From positions 14,118 to 78,117 of the forward strand of contig JAEUKC010000038.1 of assembly GCA_016794445.1 (NCBI GenBank): a stretch of 64,000 nt of DNA. Reading direction: 5' to 3'. Below are positions 48,800 to 56,947 of the stretch, piece by piece (positions within the stretch are counted from its first letter, which is position 1; every line of letters starts with the position of its first letter). The notes beneath the pieces were generated by a model. The model made no database searches. It was not told the DNA's origin and saw only the letters and a program-made list of their open reading frames with translations. The translations under genes and the position numbers were made by a program. Source of the stretch: JADJMO01 sp016794445 (lineage in GTDB: Bacteria > Myxococcota_A > Polyangia > Polyangiales > JADJMO01).

Positions 48800-50200
48800 A
48801 TGAACGGCGAGGTCGATCTGAAGGTCGTCCCGCGGGGAGTCGTCGCGCTCTGCTCTCGCCTGCGCGAGCGCGGACACCGCGCGTGGATCGTCGGCGGCTG
48901 CGTGCGCGATCTGCTGCGGCAGGCCACCGTCGCCGACTGGGACGTCGCCACGAGCGCGCGCCCCGACCAGGTGAAGCAGGCCTTCCGCCGCGTCATCCCC
49001 ACCGGGATCCAGCACGGCACGGTCACCGTGCACCTGCCGGAGAGCGACGGCGGCGGCAGCTACGAGGTCACCACGCTGCGGGGCGAGACGAGCTACTCGG
49101 ACGGCCGCCGGCCCGACGCCGTGGTGTTCGTCGACGACATCGTCGAAGACCTCGCGCGCCGCGATTTCACCATGAACGCGATCGCCCTCGATCCGGTCGA
49201 CGGGCACGTGATCGATCCGTTCGGGGGCCGGGCCGATCTCGCGGCGAGGGTGCTGCGCGCCGTGGGCGTCCCGGCCGAGCGGTTCGCGGAGGACGGCCTG
49301 CGCGTGCTGCGCGCGGCCCGGTTCGTCGCGTCGCTCGAGGTGGAGCTCGAGCCCGCCACGGCCGCGGCCATCCGCCCCGCGCTCGACACCTACCGCAAGG
49401 TCTCGGCCGAGCGCGTGCGCGACGAGTGGATGAAGGCGCTCAAGGCCCGGCAACCGTCGCGCGCGTTCGACACCATGCGCGAGCACGGGCTGCTCGAGGT
49501 CTCGGCGCCCGAGCTCCTGCCGCAGGTGGGCTGCGAGCAGAACAAGTACCACCGGTACGACGTGTGGGGACACGCCATGGCCTGCGTCGACGCCTGCCAG
49601 GGCGACGCGGTGCTCCGGCTCTCGGCGCTCTTGCACGACGTGGGCAAGCCCGCCTCGCGCGCCTTCTCCGACAAGACGCAGGACTACACGTTCTACGACC
49701 ACGAACGGATCGGCGCCGAGATCGCCGACCCGCTGCTCGCGCGGCTGCGGTTCTCCAACGAGGAGCGGGCGCGCATCACCCACCTCGTGAAGAACCACCT
49801 GGTGGTCTACGAGTCCTCCTGGAGCGACGCCGCGGTGCGCCGCTGGGTGCGCCGCATCGGCCGCGAGAGCCTCGAGGACCTCTACCAGCTCAACGAGGCC
49901 GACATCCGGGGCAAGGACCGCGACGGCGAGGCCGCGCTCACGCCGCTCGTCGAGCTGCGGGCGCGCGTCGGCCAGATCCTCGCCCAGGGCGACGCGATCG
50001 GCACCAAGGACCTCGTCGTGAAGGGCGGCGACCTCATCAAGGACCTCGGCATGAAGCCCGGCCCGCGCATGGGCGTCCTCCTCGATCGGCTCCTCGACCA
50101 GGTGATCGAAGATCCGCGGTTGAACACGCGCGACGCGCTGCTCGACCGCGCCCGGGTCCTGCTCACCGAGCTCCCGGAAGACGTGAAGAGGCCCAGGTGA
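48800..50200 (+). CDS. cca: CCA-adding/poly(A) polymerase-type tRNA nucleotidyltransferase
   Basis: This class II nucleotidyltransferase of 466 aa is likely to add or repair the tRNA 3' CCA. The head has AWIVGGCVRDLLRQATVADW with the catalytic DxD (DWD), then RRDFTMNAIALDP. The neck has AEDGLRVLRAARFVASL. An HD domain follows (LSALLHDVGKPASR, YDHERIGAEIA), as in CCA enzymes with phosphohydrolase activity. Bacterial poly(A) polymerase I is a close relative, so specificity is not certain. Its stop overlaps the pdxA GTG. Confidence 0.88.
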   Translation: MNGEVDLKVVPRGVVALCSRLRERGHRAWIVGGCVRDLLRQATVADWDVATSARPDQVKQAFRRVIPTGIQHGTVTVHLPESDGGGSYEVTTLRGETSYSDGRRPDAVVFVDDIVEDLARRDFTMNAIALDPVDGHVIDPFGGRADLAARVLRAVGVPAERFAEDGLRVLRAARFVASLEVELEPATAAAIRPALDTYRKVSAERVRDEWMKALKARQPSRAFDTMREHGLLEVSAPELLPQVGCEQNKYHRYDVWGHAMACVDACQGDAVLRLSALLHDVGKPASRAFSDKTQDYTFYDHERIGAEIADPLLARLRFSNEERARITHLVKNHLVVYESSWSDAAVRRWVRRIGRESLEDLYQLNEADIRGKDRDGEAALTPLVELRARVGQILAQGDAIGTKDLVVKGGDLIKDLGMKPGPRMGVLLDRLLDQVIEDPRLNTRDALLDRARVLLTELPEDVKRPR

Positions 50201-51153
50201 AGCCCCTCGCGATCTCGATGGGGTGCCCCGGTGGCATCGGCCCCGAGGTCACCCTGCGGGCGCTGCTCGAGGACGCCGGGGAGGCGCTCGTGTTCGGCGA
50301 CGTCCCCCTGCTGCGGGCGCGGGCTGTGGCGCTCGGCGTCGACCTCGATCGGCTCCACGCACGCCTCGTGCAGATCGGCCCGCCGCTGTCCGCCGACGCG
50401 CGCACGGCGGGACGCTGGACGAAAGAAGGTGGGGCCGCGCAGCTTGCGTACGTCGACGCCGCCCTCGACGCGGTGCTCGCGGGCGAGGCGAGCGCGATCG
50501 TGACGGCGCCGGTCAGCAAGGCGGCCGTCCAGGCGGGCGGCGCGGCCGGGTTCCTCGGGCACACCGAGCACCTCGGGGCGCGGCTCGGGAGCGAGACGGT
50601 GATGGCGTTCTGGGAGCCGAACCTCACGCTGTCGCTCGCCACCACCCATCTGCCGCTCTCCGCGGTGGCGGGCGCGCTCGACAGCGAGCAGGTCGCGCGC
50701 GCCGCGTTCCACACCGCGCGGCTGCTCGACGCGCTCGGCGTGGACGCGGAGCTCGACGTCGCCGTGCTGGCGCTCAACCCGCACGCAGGCGAGGAGGGCC
50801 TGCTCGGCGACGAGGAGGGCCGCGTGATCGCGCCGGGGATCGTCGCCGCGCGCGAGCGGTTGCGTGCGGCCGGCTCGTCGCGGAGGCTCGTGGGCCCCCT
50901 GCCCGCGGAGTCGGCGATCCGGCGCGCGGCGCGCGACCACGCGTACGGTGCGTGCGTGGCGATGTATCACGACCAGGCGACCATCCCCTCCAAGCTGCTC
51001 GCGTTCGGTGAGGCCGTGAACGTCACGCTCGGGATGCCGGTCGTGCGCACCAGCGTCGACCACGGCACCGCCTACGACCGCGCCGCCCAGGGCACCGCCG
51101 ATCCGCGCGGCATGGCCGCCGCGATCGGCCTCGCGCGGCGGCTCGCGCGGTAG
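50197..51153 (+). CDS. pdxA: 4-hydroxythreonine-4-phosphate dehydrogenase
   Basis: PdxA oxidises 4-phosphohydroxy-L-threonine in the DXP-dependent branch of pyridoxal phosphate synthesis. The N-terminal AISMGCPGGIGPEVTLRAL matches the family's nucleotide-binding start. AIVTAPVSKAAV, GFLGHTEHL, MYHDQATIPSKLLAF and SVDHGTAYDRAAQGTAD give the substrate and metal-binding blocks. Length 318 aa is normal. The GTG start overlaps the cca stop (GTGA). The gene ends 3 nt from the convergent norD stop. Confidence 0.92.
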   Translation: MKPLAISMGCPGGIGPEVTLRALLEDAGEALVFGDVPLLRARAVALGVDLDRLHARLVQIGPPLSADARTAGRWTKEGGAAQLAYVDAALDAVLAGEASAIVTAPVSKAAVQAGGAAGFLGHTEHLGARLGSETVMAFWEPNLTLSLATTHLPLSAVAGALDSEQVARAAFHTARLLDALGVDAELDVAVLALNPHAGEEGLLGDEEGRVIAPGIVAARERLRAAGSSRRLVGPLPAESAIRRAARDHAYGACVAMYHDQATIPSKLLAFGEAVNVTLGMPVVRTSVDHGTAYDRAAQGTADPRGMAAAIGLARRLAR

Positions 51154-51156
51154 GGT

Positions 51157-53067
51157 TCAATCGCTCGCCATGCGCGCGTATGCCGCGGCGAGCGCCTGCG
51201 GCAACGCGTCGACCCTCGGCAGGATCTCCCAGTGCCCCGCGCCGAGCATGGCGGGGAAGTAGCCGCGCGCCACCGTGTCGATGGTGAGGCCGTGGACCCA
51301 GACGCCGCGTCGGCTGGCCTCGCGGACGGCCTGACGCACGTCCTCGACGCCATGGGTGCCTTCGTAGCGATCGTAGTCGGTCGGCTTGCCGTCGCTGATC
51401 AGGAGCACGAGCCGTCGCTGCGCGTCCGGCAGGCAGGCCTCGTCGATCGCGTAGCGGAGCGCAGGGCCGATCCGTGTGTAGCCCTGCGGCTTCAAGGCCC
51501 CGAGCCTCGCCTTCGCGAGCGACCACGGCTCCCCCCAGCGGCGGACGTCGAAGACGCGGCAGCGGTTGCGGGTGTGCGAGGCGAAGCCGATGACGCGCAC
51601 CTCGTCGCCCAGCCGATCGGCGACCTCGCCGAGCACGAGCACGGCCTCGCGCGACACGTCGAGCACCCGTCGGTCGTCCACCCAGGCGTCGGACGAGAGC
51701 GAGAGGTCCACCAGCACCGTCGTGGCCATGCTGTGGGCGAGGCGCGCGCGGCGGGTGTAGAGCCGAGGCGCGTCGGCGTGCCCCGCGCGCAGGTTCGCGA
51801 GGTACTCGACCGTGGCGTCGAGGTCGACGTGATCGCCGTCCCGCTGGCGCCGCTGCGGCGCGAGCCGGGCGCGCTGCAGGCGGACGTTGCGCAGCACCGC
51901 CTCGACGACCTTGCGGCTGCGGGCAGACGCGGCGGCGGCCCACCGCGGATCGCGACGCTCGAGCGCGGTCGGGTAGACCGTGCACCACGCCCTGCGGTAG
52001 GCGCCCGCCTTCGCGTCCCACTCGTCGTAGGGGATGCCCAGCTCTCCCGACGCGATGGTGGCCACGTCGGGGACGTCGGCGGCGAGATCGATCTCGGCGC
52101 GCAGGAGAGAGGCCGCCTCCTCGTCCGTGCGGATCAACTTGCCGAGGGCGACCTCGTCGAGCGCCTCGAGCTGCTCGTCGAGCTCGTCGGCCCCGTCGAG
52201 ATCGCGCGCGCCGCCCCGGTGCTCGTCGGCGGTGTCGATCTTCTCGAAGGTGTGGTTCAGGACCGCGTCCTCGAGCTCCTTGCGATCGAGCTCGACGAGC
52301 TCGAGATCGCCGACGTGGGGCGCCTCGACCTCGGTGGTCACGTTCGTGGGCGGACGAGCCTTCTTGTCGCCCTTCGCCGCGTCGGATCGAGCGTCGATCG
52401 GAGGCGCGTCGTCGTCGACGATCTCGCCCCACAGCGGCACGAGCGGCGAGAGTCCGACGCGCGTGAGGTCGGAGCGGACGATCTCGCCGGCCGCCGCCCC
52501 CTTCTCCAGGAGCTCGATCCGCAGGCGCTCGACGGTCGCCTCCTCGCTCTCCTCGCGCTCCCCCGCGGGACCGAAGGTCAGGCGGCCCCGCGCGCGCAGC
52601 ACGACGCGACAGGCCTCGGCCCACACGTCGACGAAGCGCGGTAGGTTCGTCGCGAGGTGGGCGACGGCGCGCTCGACGCGGTCGACCTCCATCCGCGCCC
52701 GCGGCACACGACCCTCGACCGGCGGACGCCGCGGGTCGGTTGCGACGAGCGCGCCGCCCAGCAGCGCCCGCACGAGGTAGAGCTGCGCGTTGGCCTCTGG
52801 ATCGTCGGCGACGTCGAGGGCGCGCGGCAGCGTCAGGGCGTAGCCGCGCAGGCCGCCACCGCCGTCCGTCGTCAGGAGCCGTACCGGAGCCCCGGCCACG
52901 ATCTGGGCGAGCAGGGTCAGGTGCCGCTCGCGATCCGTGAGGTGCGCGGCGCGTCGCGGGTCTATCCGCGGACCACGCGTGGCGCCGGTGAGGCGGCGGT
53001 AGAGCGAGCGGATCCCACGGAAGACAGCCAGCTCCCACTCGAACTCGATGGTGGGAGCCTTGGCCAT
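51157..53067 (-). CDS. norD: NorD, VWA-domain activator of nitric oxide reductase
   Basis: This cytosolic partner of NorQ is needed to mature cNOR in denitrifiers. The 636-aa product has a long helical/acidic N-terminal part. The C-terminal VWA domain has MIDAS TTVLVDLSLSSDAW and VLLISDGKPTDYDRY, as in NorD/CbbO proteins. ATG 53067 was chosen over the upstream in-frame start because it gives the usual MAKAPTIEFEWE opening. It is the last gene of norCBQD, 10 nt after norQ, and converges on pdxA. Confidence 0.93.
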   Translation of the reverse strand: MAKAPTIEFEWELAVFRGIRSLYRRLTGATRGPRIDPRRAAHLTDRERHLTLLAQIVAGAPVRLLTTDGGGGLRGYALTLPRALDVADDPEANAQLYLVRALLGGALVATDPRRPPVEGRVPRARMEVDRVERAVAHLATNLPRFVDVWAEACRVVLRARGRLTFGPAGEREESEEATVERLRIELLEKGAAAGEIVRSDLTRVGLSPLVPLWGEIVDDDAPPIDARSDAAKGDKKARPPTNVTTEVEAPHVGDLELVELDRKELEDAVLNHTFEKIDTADEHRGGARDLDGADELDEQLEALDEVALGKLIRTDEEAASLLRAEIDLAADVPDVATIASGELGIPYDEWDAKAGAYRRAWCTVYPTALERRDPRWAAAASARSRKVVEAVLRNVRLQRARLAPQRRQRDGDHVDLDATVEYLANLRAGHADAPRLYTRRARLAHSMATTVLVDLSLSSDAWVDDRRVLDVSREAVLVLGEVADRLGDEVRVIGFASHTRNRCRVFDVRRWGEPWSLAKARLGALKPQGYTRIGPALRYAIDEACLPDAQRRLVLLISDGKPTDYDRYEGTHGVEDVRQAVREASRRGVWVHGLTIDTVARGYFPAMLGAGHWEILPRVDALPQALAAAYARMASD

Positions 53068-53077
53068 CGCGACGCGC

Positions 53078-53863
53078 TCAGAAGGCAAGCGCCACCACGT
53101 CACGGAGCGCGTTCACGATCGCCGGATCGTCGGTGAGAGGCTGCACGATCGCGACGTCGCACGCCCGCCGCGGCTCGACGCCGGAGCGGATGAGCTTTGC
53201 CGCGTCGACCACGAGTCGCGTGGAGGGCAGCTCGGCCAGGCCGAGCGCGTCGAGCGTGCGGAGCTTCTGGGCGAGCGCGGAGAGGCGCTTGGCGACCTTG
53301 GGCTCACCGCCGACCTCGCCGAGGACGATCTCGGCCTCGAGCTCGGCCGAAGGGTAGTCGAACGCCATCGCGACGAAGCGCTGGCGCGTGGAGGGCTTGA
53401 GCTCCTTGAGGCCGCGCTGGTAGCCGGGGTTGAAGCTGACGACGAGCATGAAGCCCTCGGCGGCCGTGACCTCCTCGTCGTGGCCTTCGAGCACGATGCG
53501 CCGGCGGTGATCGCTGAGCGGGTGGAGCACGACGATGACGTCGGGCCGTGCCTCGGCGATCTCGTCGAGGTACAGGATGGCGCCCTGGCGGACGGCGCGC
53601 GTGACCGGGCCGTCCTGCCAGACCGTCTCTCCGCCTCGAATCAGGTGGCGACCGGCCAGGTCGACCGCCGAGGTCTCGTCGTGGCAGGCGACGGTGACCA
53701 GCGGCCGATCCAGCTTGTGCGCCATCGCCTCGACGAAGCGACTCTTGCCGCACCCCGTGGGGCCTTTCAGCAGCAGCGGCAGCTGCTGCCGGTGCGCGTG
53801 CTCGAAGATCGAGCACTCGTCACGCACGGGCCGGTAGTACGGGCTGACGGCGGGAGAACTCAT
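53078..53863 (-). CDS. norQ: NorQ, MoxR/CbbQ-type AAA+ ATPase
   Basis: This AAA+ chaperone of 261 aa acts with NorD to assemble or metallate nitric oxide reductase. Walker A is LLLKGPTGCGKSRFVEA and Walker B is ILYLDEIAEARPDVIV. LVVSFNPGYQRGLKELKPST and the Arg-finger segment RQRFVAM complete the fold. The C-terminal helical part is typical of NorQ/CbbQ. It starts 4 nt after the norB stop. Confidence 0.95.
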   Translation of the reverse strand: MSSPAVSPYYRPVRDECSIFEHAHRQQLPLLLKGPTGCGKSRFVEAMAHKLDRPLVTVACHDETSAVDLAGRHLIRGGETVWQDGPVTRAVRQGAILYLDEIAEARPDVIVVLHPLSDHRRRIVLEGHDEEVTAAEGFMLVVSFNPGYQRGLKELKPSTRQRFVAMAFDYPSAELEAEIVLGEVGGEPKVAKRLSALAQKLRTLDALGLAELPSTRLVVDAAKLIRSGVEPRRACDVAIVQPLTDDPAIVNALRDVVALAF

Positions 53864-53867
53864 CAGA

Positions 53868-55244
53868 TCACTCCGCTGCCGCAGGAACGAGGTTGTCGTC
53901 GTCCGCGTCCTCGCTCGCGTCGCCGAGCTCGGCCCGCGGCAGGCCGTAGCCGATGAAGTTCACGATGTAGAGCACGATGCCGATCGTGAACAGCGAAGCC
54001 GCCAGCACGAGGCCGAGGAAGTGCACCTGCAGGGCCTTCTGCACGACCAGGAAGTCCATGCCGACCTTGCGCTCCAGGTAGACCTGCGAGATCCCCGCCA
54101 CGGCGAACGCGCCCGTCATCCCGAGCATGCCGAGGTTGGAGGTCCAGAACGCCCACTCCGGGACCCAGCCGCTGTAGCGCTTGCGACCGGTCAGCTTGGG
54201 CATCGCGTAGGCGATCATCGCGAGGACGATCATCCCGTAGGCACCCCAGAACGCGAGGTGACCGTGCATCGCCGTCACCAGCGTGCCGTGCGTCCACTTG
54301 TTGACCTGGGGGATCGTGTGGGCGAAGCCGAGGAAGCCGGCGCCGACGAAGCTCATGATCGCGCAGCCCACGGTCCAGGTGAGGGCCATCTTGTTCGGGT
54401 GGTTGCGACCGCCGCGGCGCGCCATGGTGACGCCGTACAGCGCCATGCCGAGGAACGAGAGCGGCTCGAGGGCGGAGAAGATGCCGCCGATGGCGAGCCA
54501 GTACTTCGGCGTACCGATGAAGTAGTAGTGGTGACCGGTGCCGAGGATGCCCGAGAGGAACGTGAGCCCGACGATGACGTAGAGCCACTTCTCGATGACC
54601 TCGCGGTCGATGCCCGTCAGCTTGATCAGCAGGTACGACAGCATCGAGCCGAGGATGAGCTCCCAGACGCCCTCTACCCAGAGGTGGACCACCCACCAGC
54701 GGAAGTAGGAGTCGCGCACCTGGTTCTCGAAGGTGATGACGCCGGGCAGGTAGAGCAGCGCGGCGGCGAACAGGCCCACGAAGAGGACCATGCCGGTCGT
54801 GTGCAGGCGCTTGCCCTTGAACGCCGTCATGCCGATGTTCAGCAGGAACGCGAGCACGTCGACCACGACGAGGTAGTCGAGGGGCCGCGGAATCTCGAGG
54901 AACTTGCGCCCCTCCCACCAGTTGAAGTGGAAGCCGACGATGGCGATCACGCCCACGACGACCAGCGCGGCCCACTGGACGACCGCCAGCTTCGGCGACC
55001 ACAGCTCCCGCTCCGCCTCCTCGGGAATGATGAAGTAGGCGGCGCCCATGAAGCCGCTGAGCAGCCACACCACGAGCAGGTTGGTGTGGGTCGCCCGCGC
55101 GGCGTTGAACGGCACCACGGTGTGCAGCACGTCGTAGCCCATGTGGGCGAACGCCATGATGAAGCCGTAGACGATCTGCAGCGACAGCAGCAGCATCGAC
55201 GTGGCGAAGAAGAGGTACGCGATCCGTTGCGACTTGTAGGTCAT
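53868..55244 (-). CDS. norB: Nitric oxide reductase large subunit, cNOR type
   Basis: NorB reduces two NO to N2O in the inner membrane using haem b/b3 and a non-haem iron. It has about 12 helices in 458 aa. Ligand motifs are visible: HTNLLVVWLLSGFMG, HLWVEGVWELILGSM (iron-binding His and Glu), GTGHHYYFIG (paired His) and TAMHGHLAFWGAYGM (haem ligands). The acidic C-terminal tail is short. There is no fused quinol-oxidase extension, so it should take electrons from NorC. It lies 16 nt after norC. Confidence 0.96.
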   Translation of the reverse strand: MTYKSQRIAYLFFATSMLLLSLQIVYGFIMAFAHMGYDVLHTVVPFNAARATHTNLLVVWLLSGFMGAAYFIIPEEAERELWSPKLAVVQWAALVVVGVIAIVGFHFNWWEGRKFLEIPRPLDYLVVVDVLAFLLNIGMTAFKGKRLHTTGMVLFVGLFAAALLYLPGVITFENQVRDSYFRWWVVHLWVEGVWELILGSMLSYLLIKLTGIDREVIEKWLYVIVGLTFLSGILGTGHHYYFIGTPKYWLAIGGIFSALEPLSFLGMALYGVTMARRGGRNHPNKMALTWTVGCAIMSFVGAGFLGFAHTIPQVNKWTHGTLVTAMHGHLAFWGAYGMIVLAMIAYAMPKLTGRKRYSGWVPEWAFWTSNLGMLGMTGAFAVAGISQVYLERKVGMDFLVVQKALQVHFLGLVLAASLFTIGIVLYIVNFIGYGLPRAELGDASEDADDDNLVPAAAE

Positions 55245-55260
55245 GACGCTTCCTCGGCGA

Positions 55261-55950
55261 TCACTTGGTGGGGAGCAGCCAGCCGATGAGCTCCTTGCGG
55301 ACCTCGGGCGAGAGCTTGAGGTTGGGCATCGCGGTGCCGGGCTTGACCGCCTGGGGGTCCGCGAGCCACTTGTCGAGCGTCACGGCGTCGTAGCGCCCTC
55401 GCAGATCGTCGAGCGCCGGACCGACCTTGCCGCCCTGCCCCTCGATCGAGTGGCAGGCGTTGCAGAGGGTCTTGTAGGTGCTCGGCGCGGAGGCGAGTCG
55501 TGAGCCTCCCACGGGCGCGGCCGGCGCCGGTGGCGCGAGATCGGGCTTGAACGGGAAGCCGTTGGTGTCGACGTTGCCGATCCACTGGAAGAACTCGATG
55601 AGATCGGCGATCTCCTGGTCGCTGAACTTGTAGGCGACCATGCGCCGTTCGCCGGGGAACATCCCGTTCGGGTCCTTGAGGAACGCGCGCATCCACTCCG
55701 GGCCGCGGCGCGTGTACACGCGCGTGAGCTCGGGGGCGTAGTAGGCCCCCTCGCCGAGCAGCGTGTGACAGCCCATGCAGTTGTTGCGATCCCAGATCAT
55801 CTTGCCGCGCACGACGGCGGGGGTCATCGCCGCTTCGTTCGAGCGCCCGGGCACCTGCGCGAGCGAGTCGACGGTGAGGGCGAGGAACGCCATCGAGAAG
55901 ACGGCGGTCCCGGCCAGGAAGAACAGCTTCGCCTGAGACTTCGAGAGCAT
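55261..55950 (-). CDS. norC: NorC with an extra fused cytochrome c domain
   Basis: NorC is the membrane-anchored cytochrome c that feeds electrons to NorB. The N-terminal anchor (LFFLAGTAVFSMAFLALTV) and first haem domain (C58-C61-H62, DRNNCMGCHTLLGEGAYYAP) are canonical. After a Pro-rich linker near 138-150 comes a second c-type domain (C163-C166-H167, LCNACHSIEGQGG, with Met208 in TAMPN as a candidate axial ligand). The total is 229 aa against about 150 for usual NorC. The predicted transcription start coincides with the ATG at 55950. Confidence 0.95.
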   Translation of the reverse strand: MLSKSQAKLFFLAGTAVFSMAFLALTVDSLAQVPGRSNEAAMTPAVVRGKMIWDRNNCMGCHTLLGEGAYYAPELTRVYTRRGPEWMRAFLKDPNGMFPGERRMVAYKFSDQEIADLIEFFQWIGNVDTNGFPFKPDLAPPAPAAPVGGSRLASAPSTYKTLCNACHSIEGQGGKVGPALDDLRGRYDAVTLDKWLADPQAVKPGTAMPNLKLSPEVRKELIGWLLPTK

Positions 55951-55984
55951 GACGGCATCATGACGGGTCGATCACGATCGCGAC

Positions 55985-55998
55985 ATGACGACGGTCAT
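55985..55998 (-). promoter_or_regulatory. TGAC-N4-GTCA box upstream of norC
   Basis: ATGACGACGGTCAT has exact inverted arms (TGAC/GTCA). Its centre is 41.5 bp from the norC start codon. On the minus strand CATGAT lies where the -10 element should be, if transcription starts at the ATG. It is the likely target of the Crp/Fnr protein encoded at 59126. Confidence 0.7.
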
Positions 55999-56016
55999 AC
56001 GGTCCGCGAAGCGTGC

Positions 56017-56292
56017 TCAGCCGTGGCGGTGCGCGAGGAACAGCGCGAAGACGAGGGCGCCGAACAGCGCCAGGAAACCCGCCCGCACGACCGGATGCGC
56101 CGCGCGAAGACCCATGAACTGGAGCCCAACGATCCCGCACTTCACACCAGCTACTGCGAGGATTGGCAGTAAGGCTGCGCGCGCATCACTCACGAGGAAG
56201 CTGACCATCGTCAGACCGATGAGCGTGGCCCAGGTGAGCGTGTTCCAGAGGAGGTCCGGCGCGCGCGGGGCCGACGTGGAAGGTGCGCTCAC
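56017..56292 (-). CDS. norF: NorF-like small membrane protein (COX IV-type)
   Basis: The 91-residue product has about three helices (LWNTLTWATLIGLTMVSFLV, ALLPILAVAGVKCGIVGLQF, FLALFGALVFALFLA) and a short basic end. Sequence resembles small prokaryotic cytochrome oxidase subunit IV proteins. Next to a subunit III-like gene and norCB, it matches NorF. Its GTG overlaps the upstream stop (GTGA). NorE/NorF improve NO reductase activity in other denitrifiers, but are not strictly required. Confidence 0.72.
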   Translation of the reverse strand: MSAPSTSAPRAPDLLWNTLTWATLIGLTMVSFLVSDARAALLPILAVAGVKCGIVGLQFMGLRAAHPVVRAGFLALFGALVFALFLAHRHG

Positions 56293-56939
56293 GCGGCACC
56301 CCCGAGCAGGTAGATGGTCGGGTAGACCAGCAGCCATATGAGATCGCACATGTGCCAGAACACGCCGCCGCTCTCGACGTCTAGGTGGTCTTCACGGCTG
56401 TACTTCCCCGCGCGAATACCAGAATACAGAAACGCGAGAATGACAACTGCGACTACCACGTGTAGGAAGTGGAACCCGGTGAGAAGCCAGTAGTATGTGA
56501 AGAACGAATCGTGGTGGAGCCCGAGCCCGTGTCGGAGCTTTTCCGTCCATTCAACGCTCTTGAGCACGAGGAACACGACGCCACTCCCCGTGGCCGCGAG
56601 GGTCCAGTGCGCGGCGGCGCGCGAGCGGCCCGCGCGTAGGGTCGCGACGGCGTTGGCCATGAGCCAGCCACCGGTGAGCAGGACGAGCGTGTTGATGAGG
56701 GCCAGTGGCTGGTGGAGCGCGGCGCGCCCCGCGGCGAACACCGCCGGCTCCTGTCGCCGGGTCACCGCGAACGTCACGAGGCCGGCGCCGAAGGTGACCG
56801 TCTCAACGACCAGCACGATCCACACTAGAAGCCCGCCGGGCGGCTCGAAGGTCGAGGTCGCACCGGGGTCGACCGCGGGCGCTGCGAGCTCGGGATCCGG
56901 CATCTCCGATCCGTACTCGCTCGGCGCCGGGCGCCCCAT
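56289..56939 (-). CDS. norE: NorE-like haem-copper oxidase subunit III homologue
   Basis: This is a COX III-family protein of 216 aa with about five helices (LLVWIVLVVETVTFGAGLVT, LINTLVLLTGGWLMANAV, FFTYYWLLTGFHFLHVVVAV, VFWHMCDLIWLLVYPTIYLL). The GFHFLHV motif, VESGGVFWHMCDLIW ending and short length are typical of NorE/COX III. No subunit I or II of an aa3 oxidase is nearby, so NorE is the better reading. It is 8 nt downstream of ctaA and overlaps norF. Confidence 0.78.
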   Translation of the reverse strand: MGRPAPSEYGSEMPDPELAAPAVDPGATSTFEPPGGLLVWIVLVVETVTFGAGLVTFAVTRRQEPAVFAAGRAALHQPLALINTLVLLTGGWLMANAVATLRAGRSRAAAHWTLAATGSGVVFLVLKSVEWTEKLRHGLGLHHDSFFTYYWLLTGFHFLHVVVAVVILAFLYSGIRAGKYSREDHLDVESGGVFWHMCDLIWLLVYPTIYLLGGAA

Positions 56940-56947
56940 GACTTGTG

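Noticed and set aside
40228..49026. An 8.8-kb minus-strand open frame (2932 codons) opposite lipoprotein, kinase and coiled-coil genes
   Set aside because: It is antisense to about eight well-supported genes and its translation is low-complexity Arg/Gly/Ala/Glu/Leu-rich with no domain. In very GC-rich DNA, strong codon bias on one strand leaves few stops on the other.
56289..56939. Cytochrome c oxidase subunit III reading of the NorE-like gene
   Set aside because: Family similarity alone allows it, but no oxidase subunit I/II is adjacent, while norCBQD and a NorF-like gene are.
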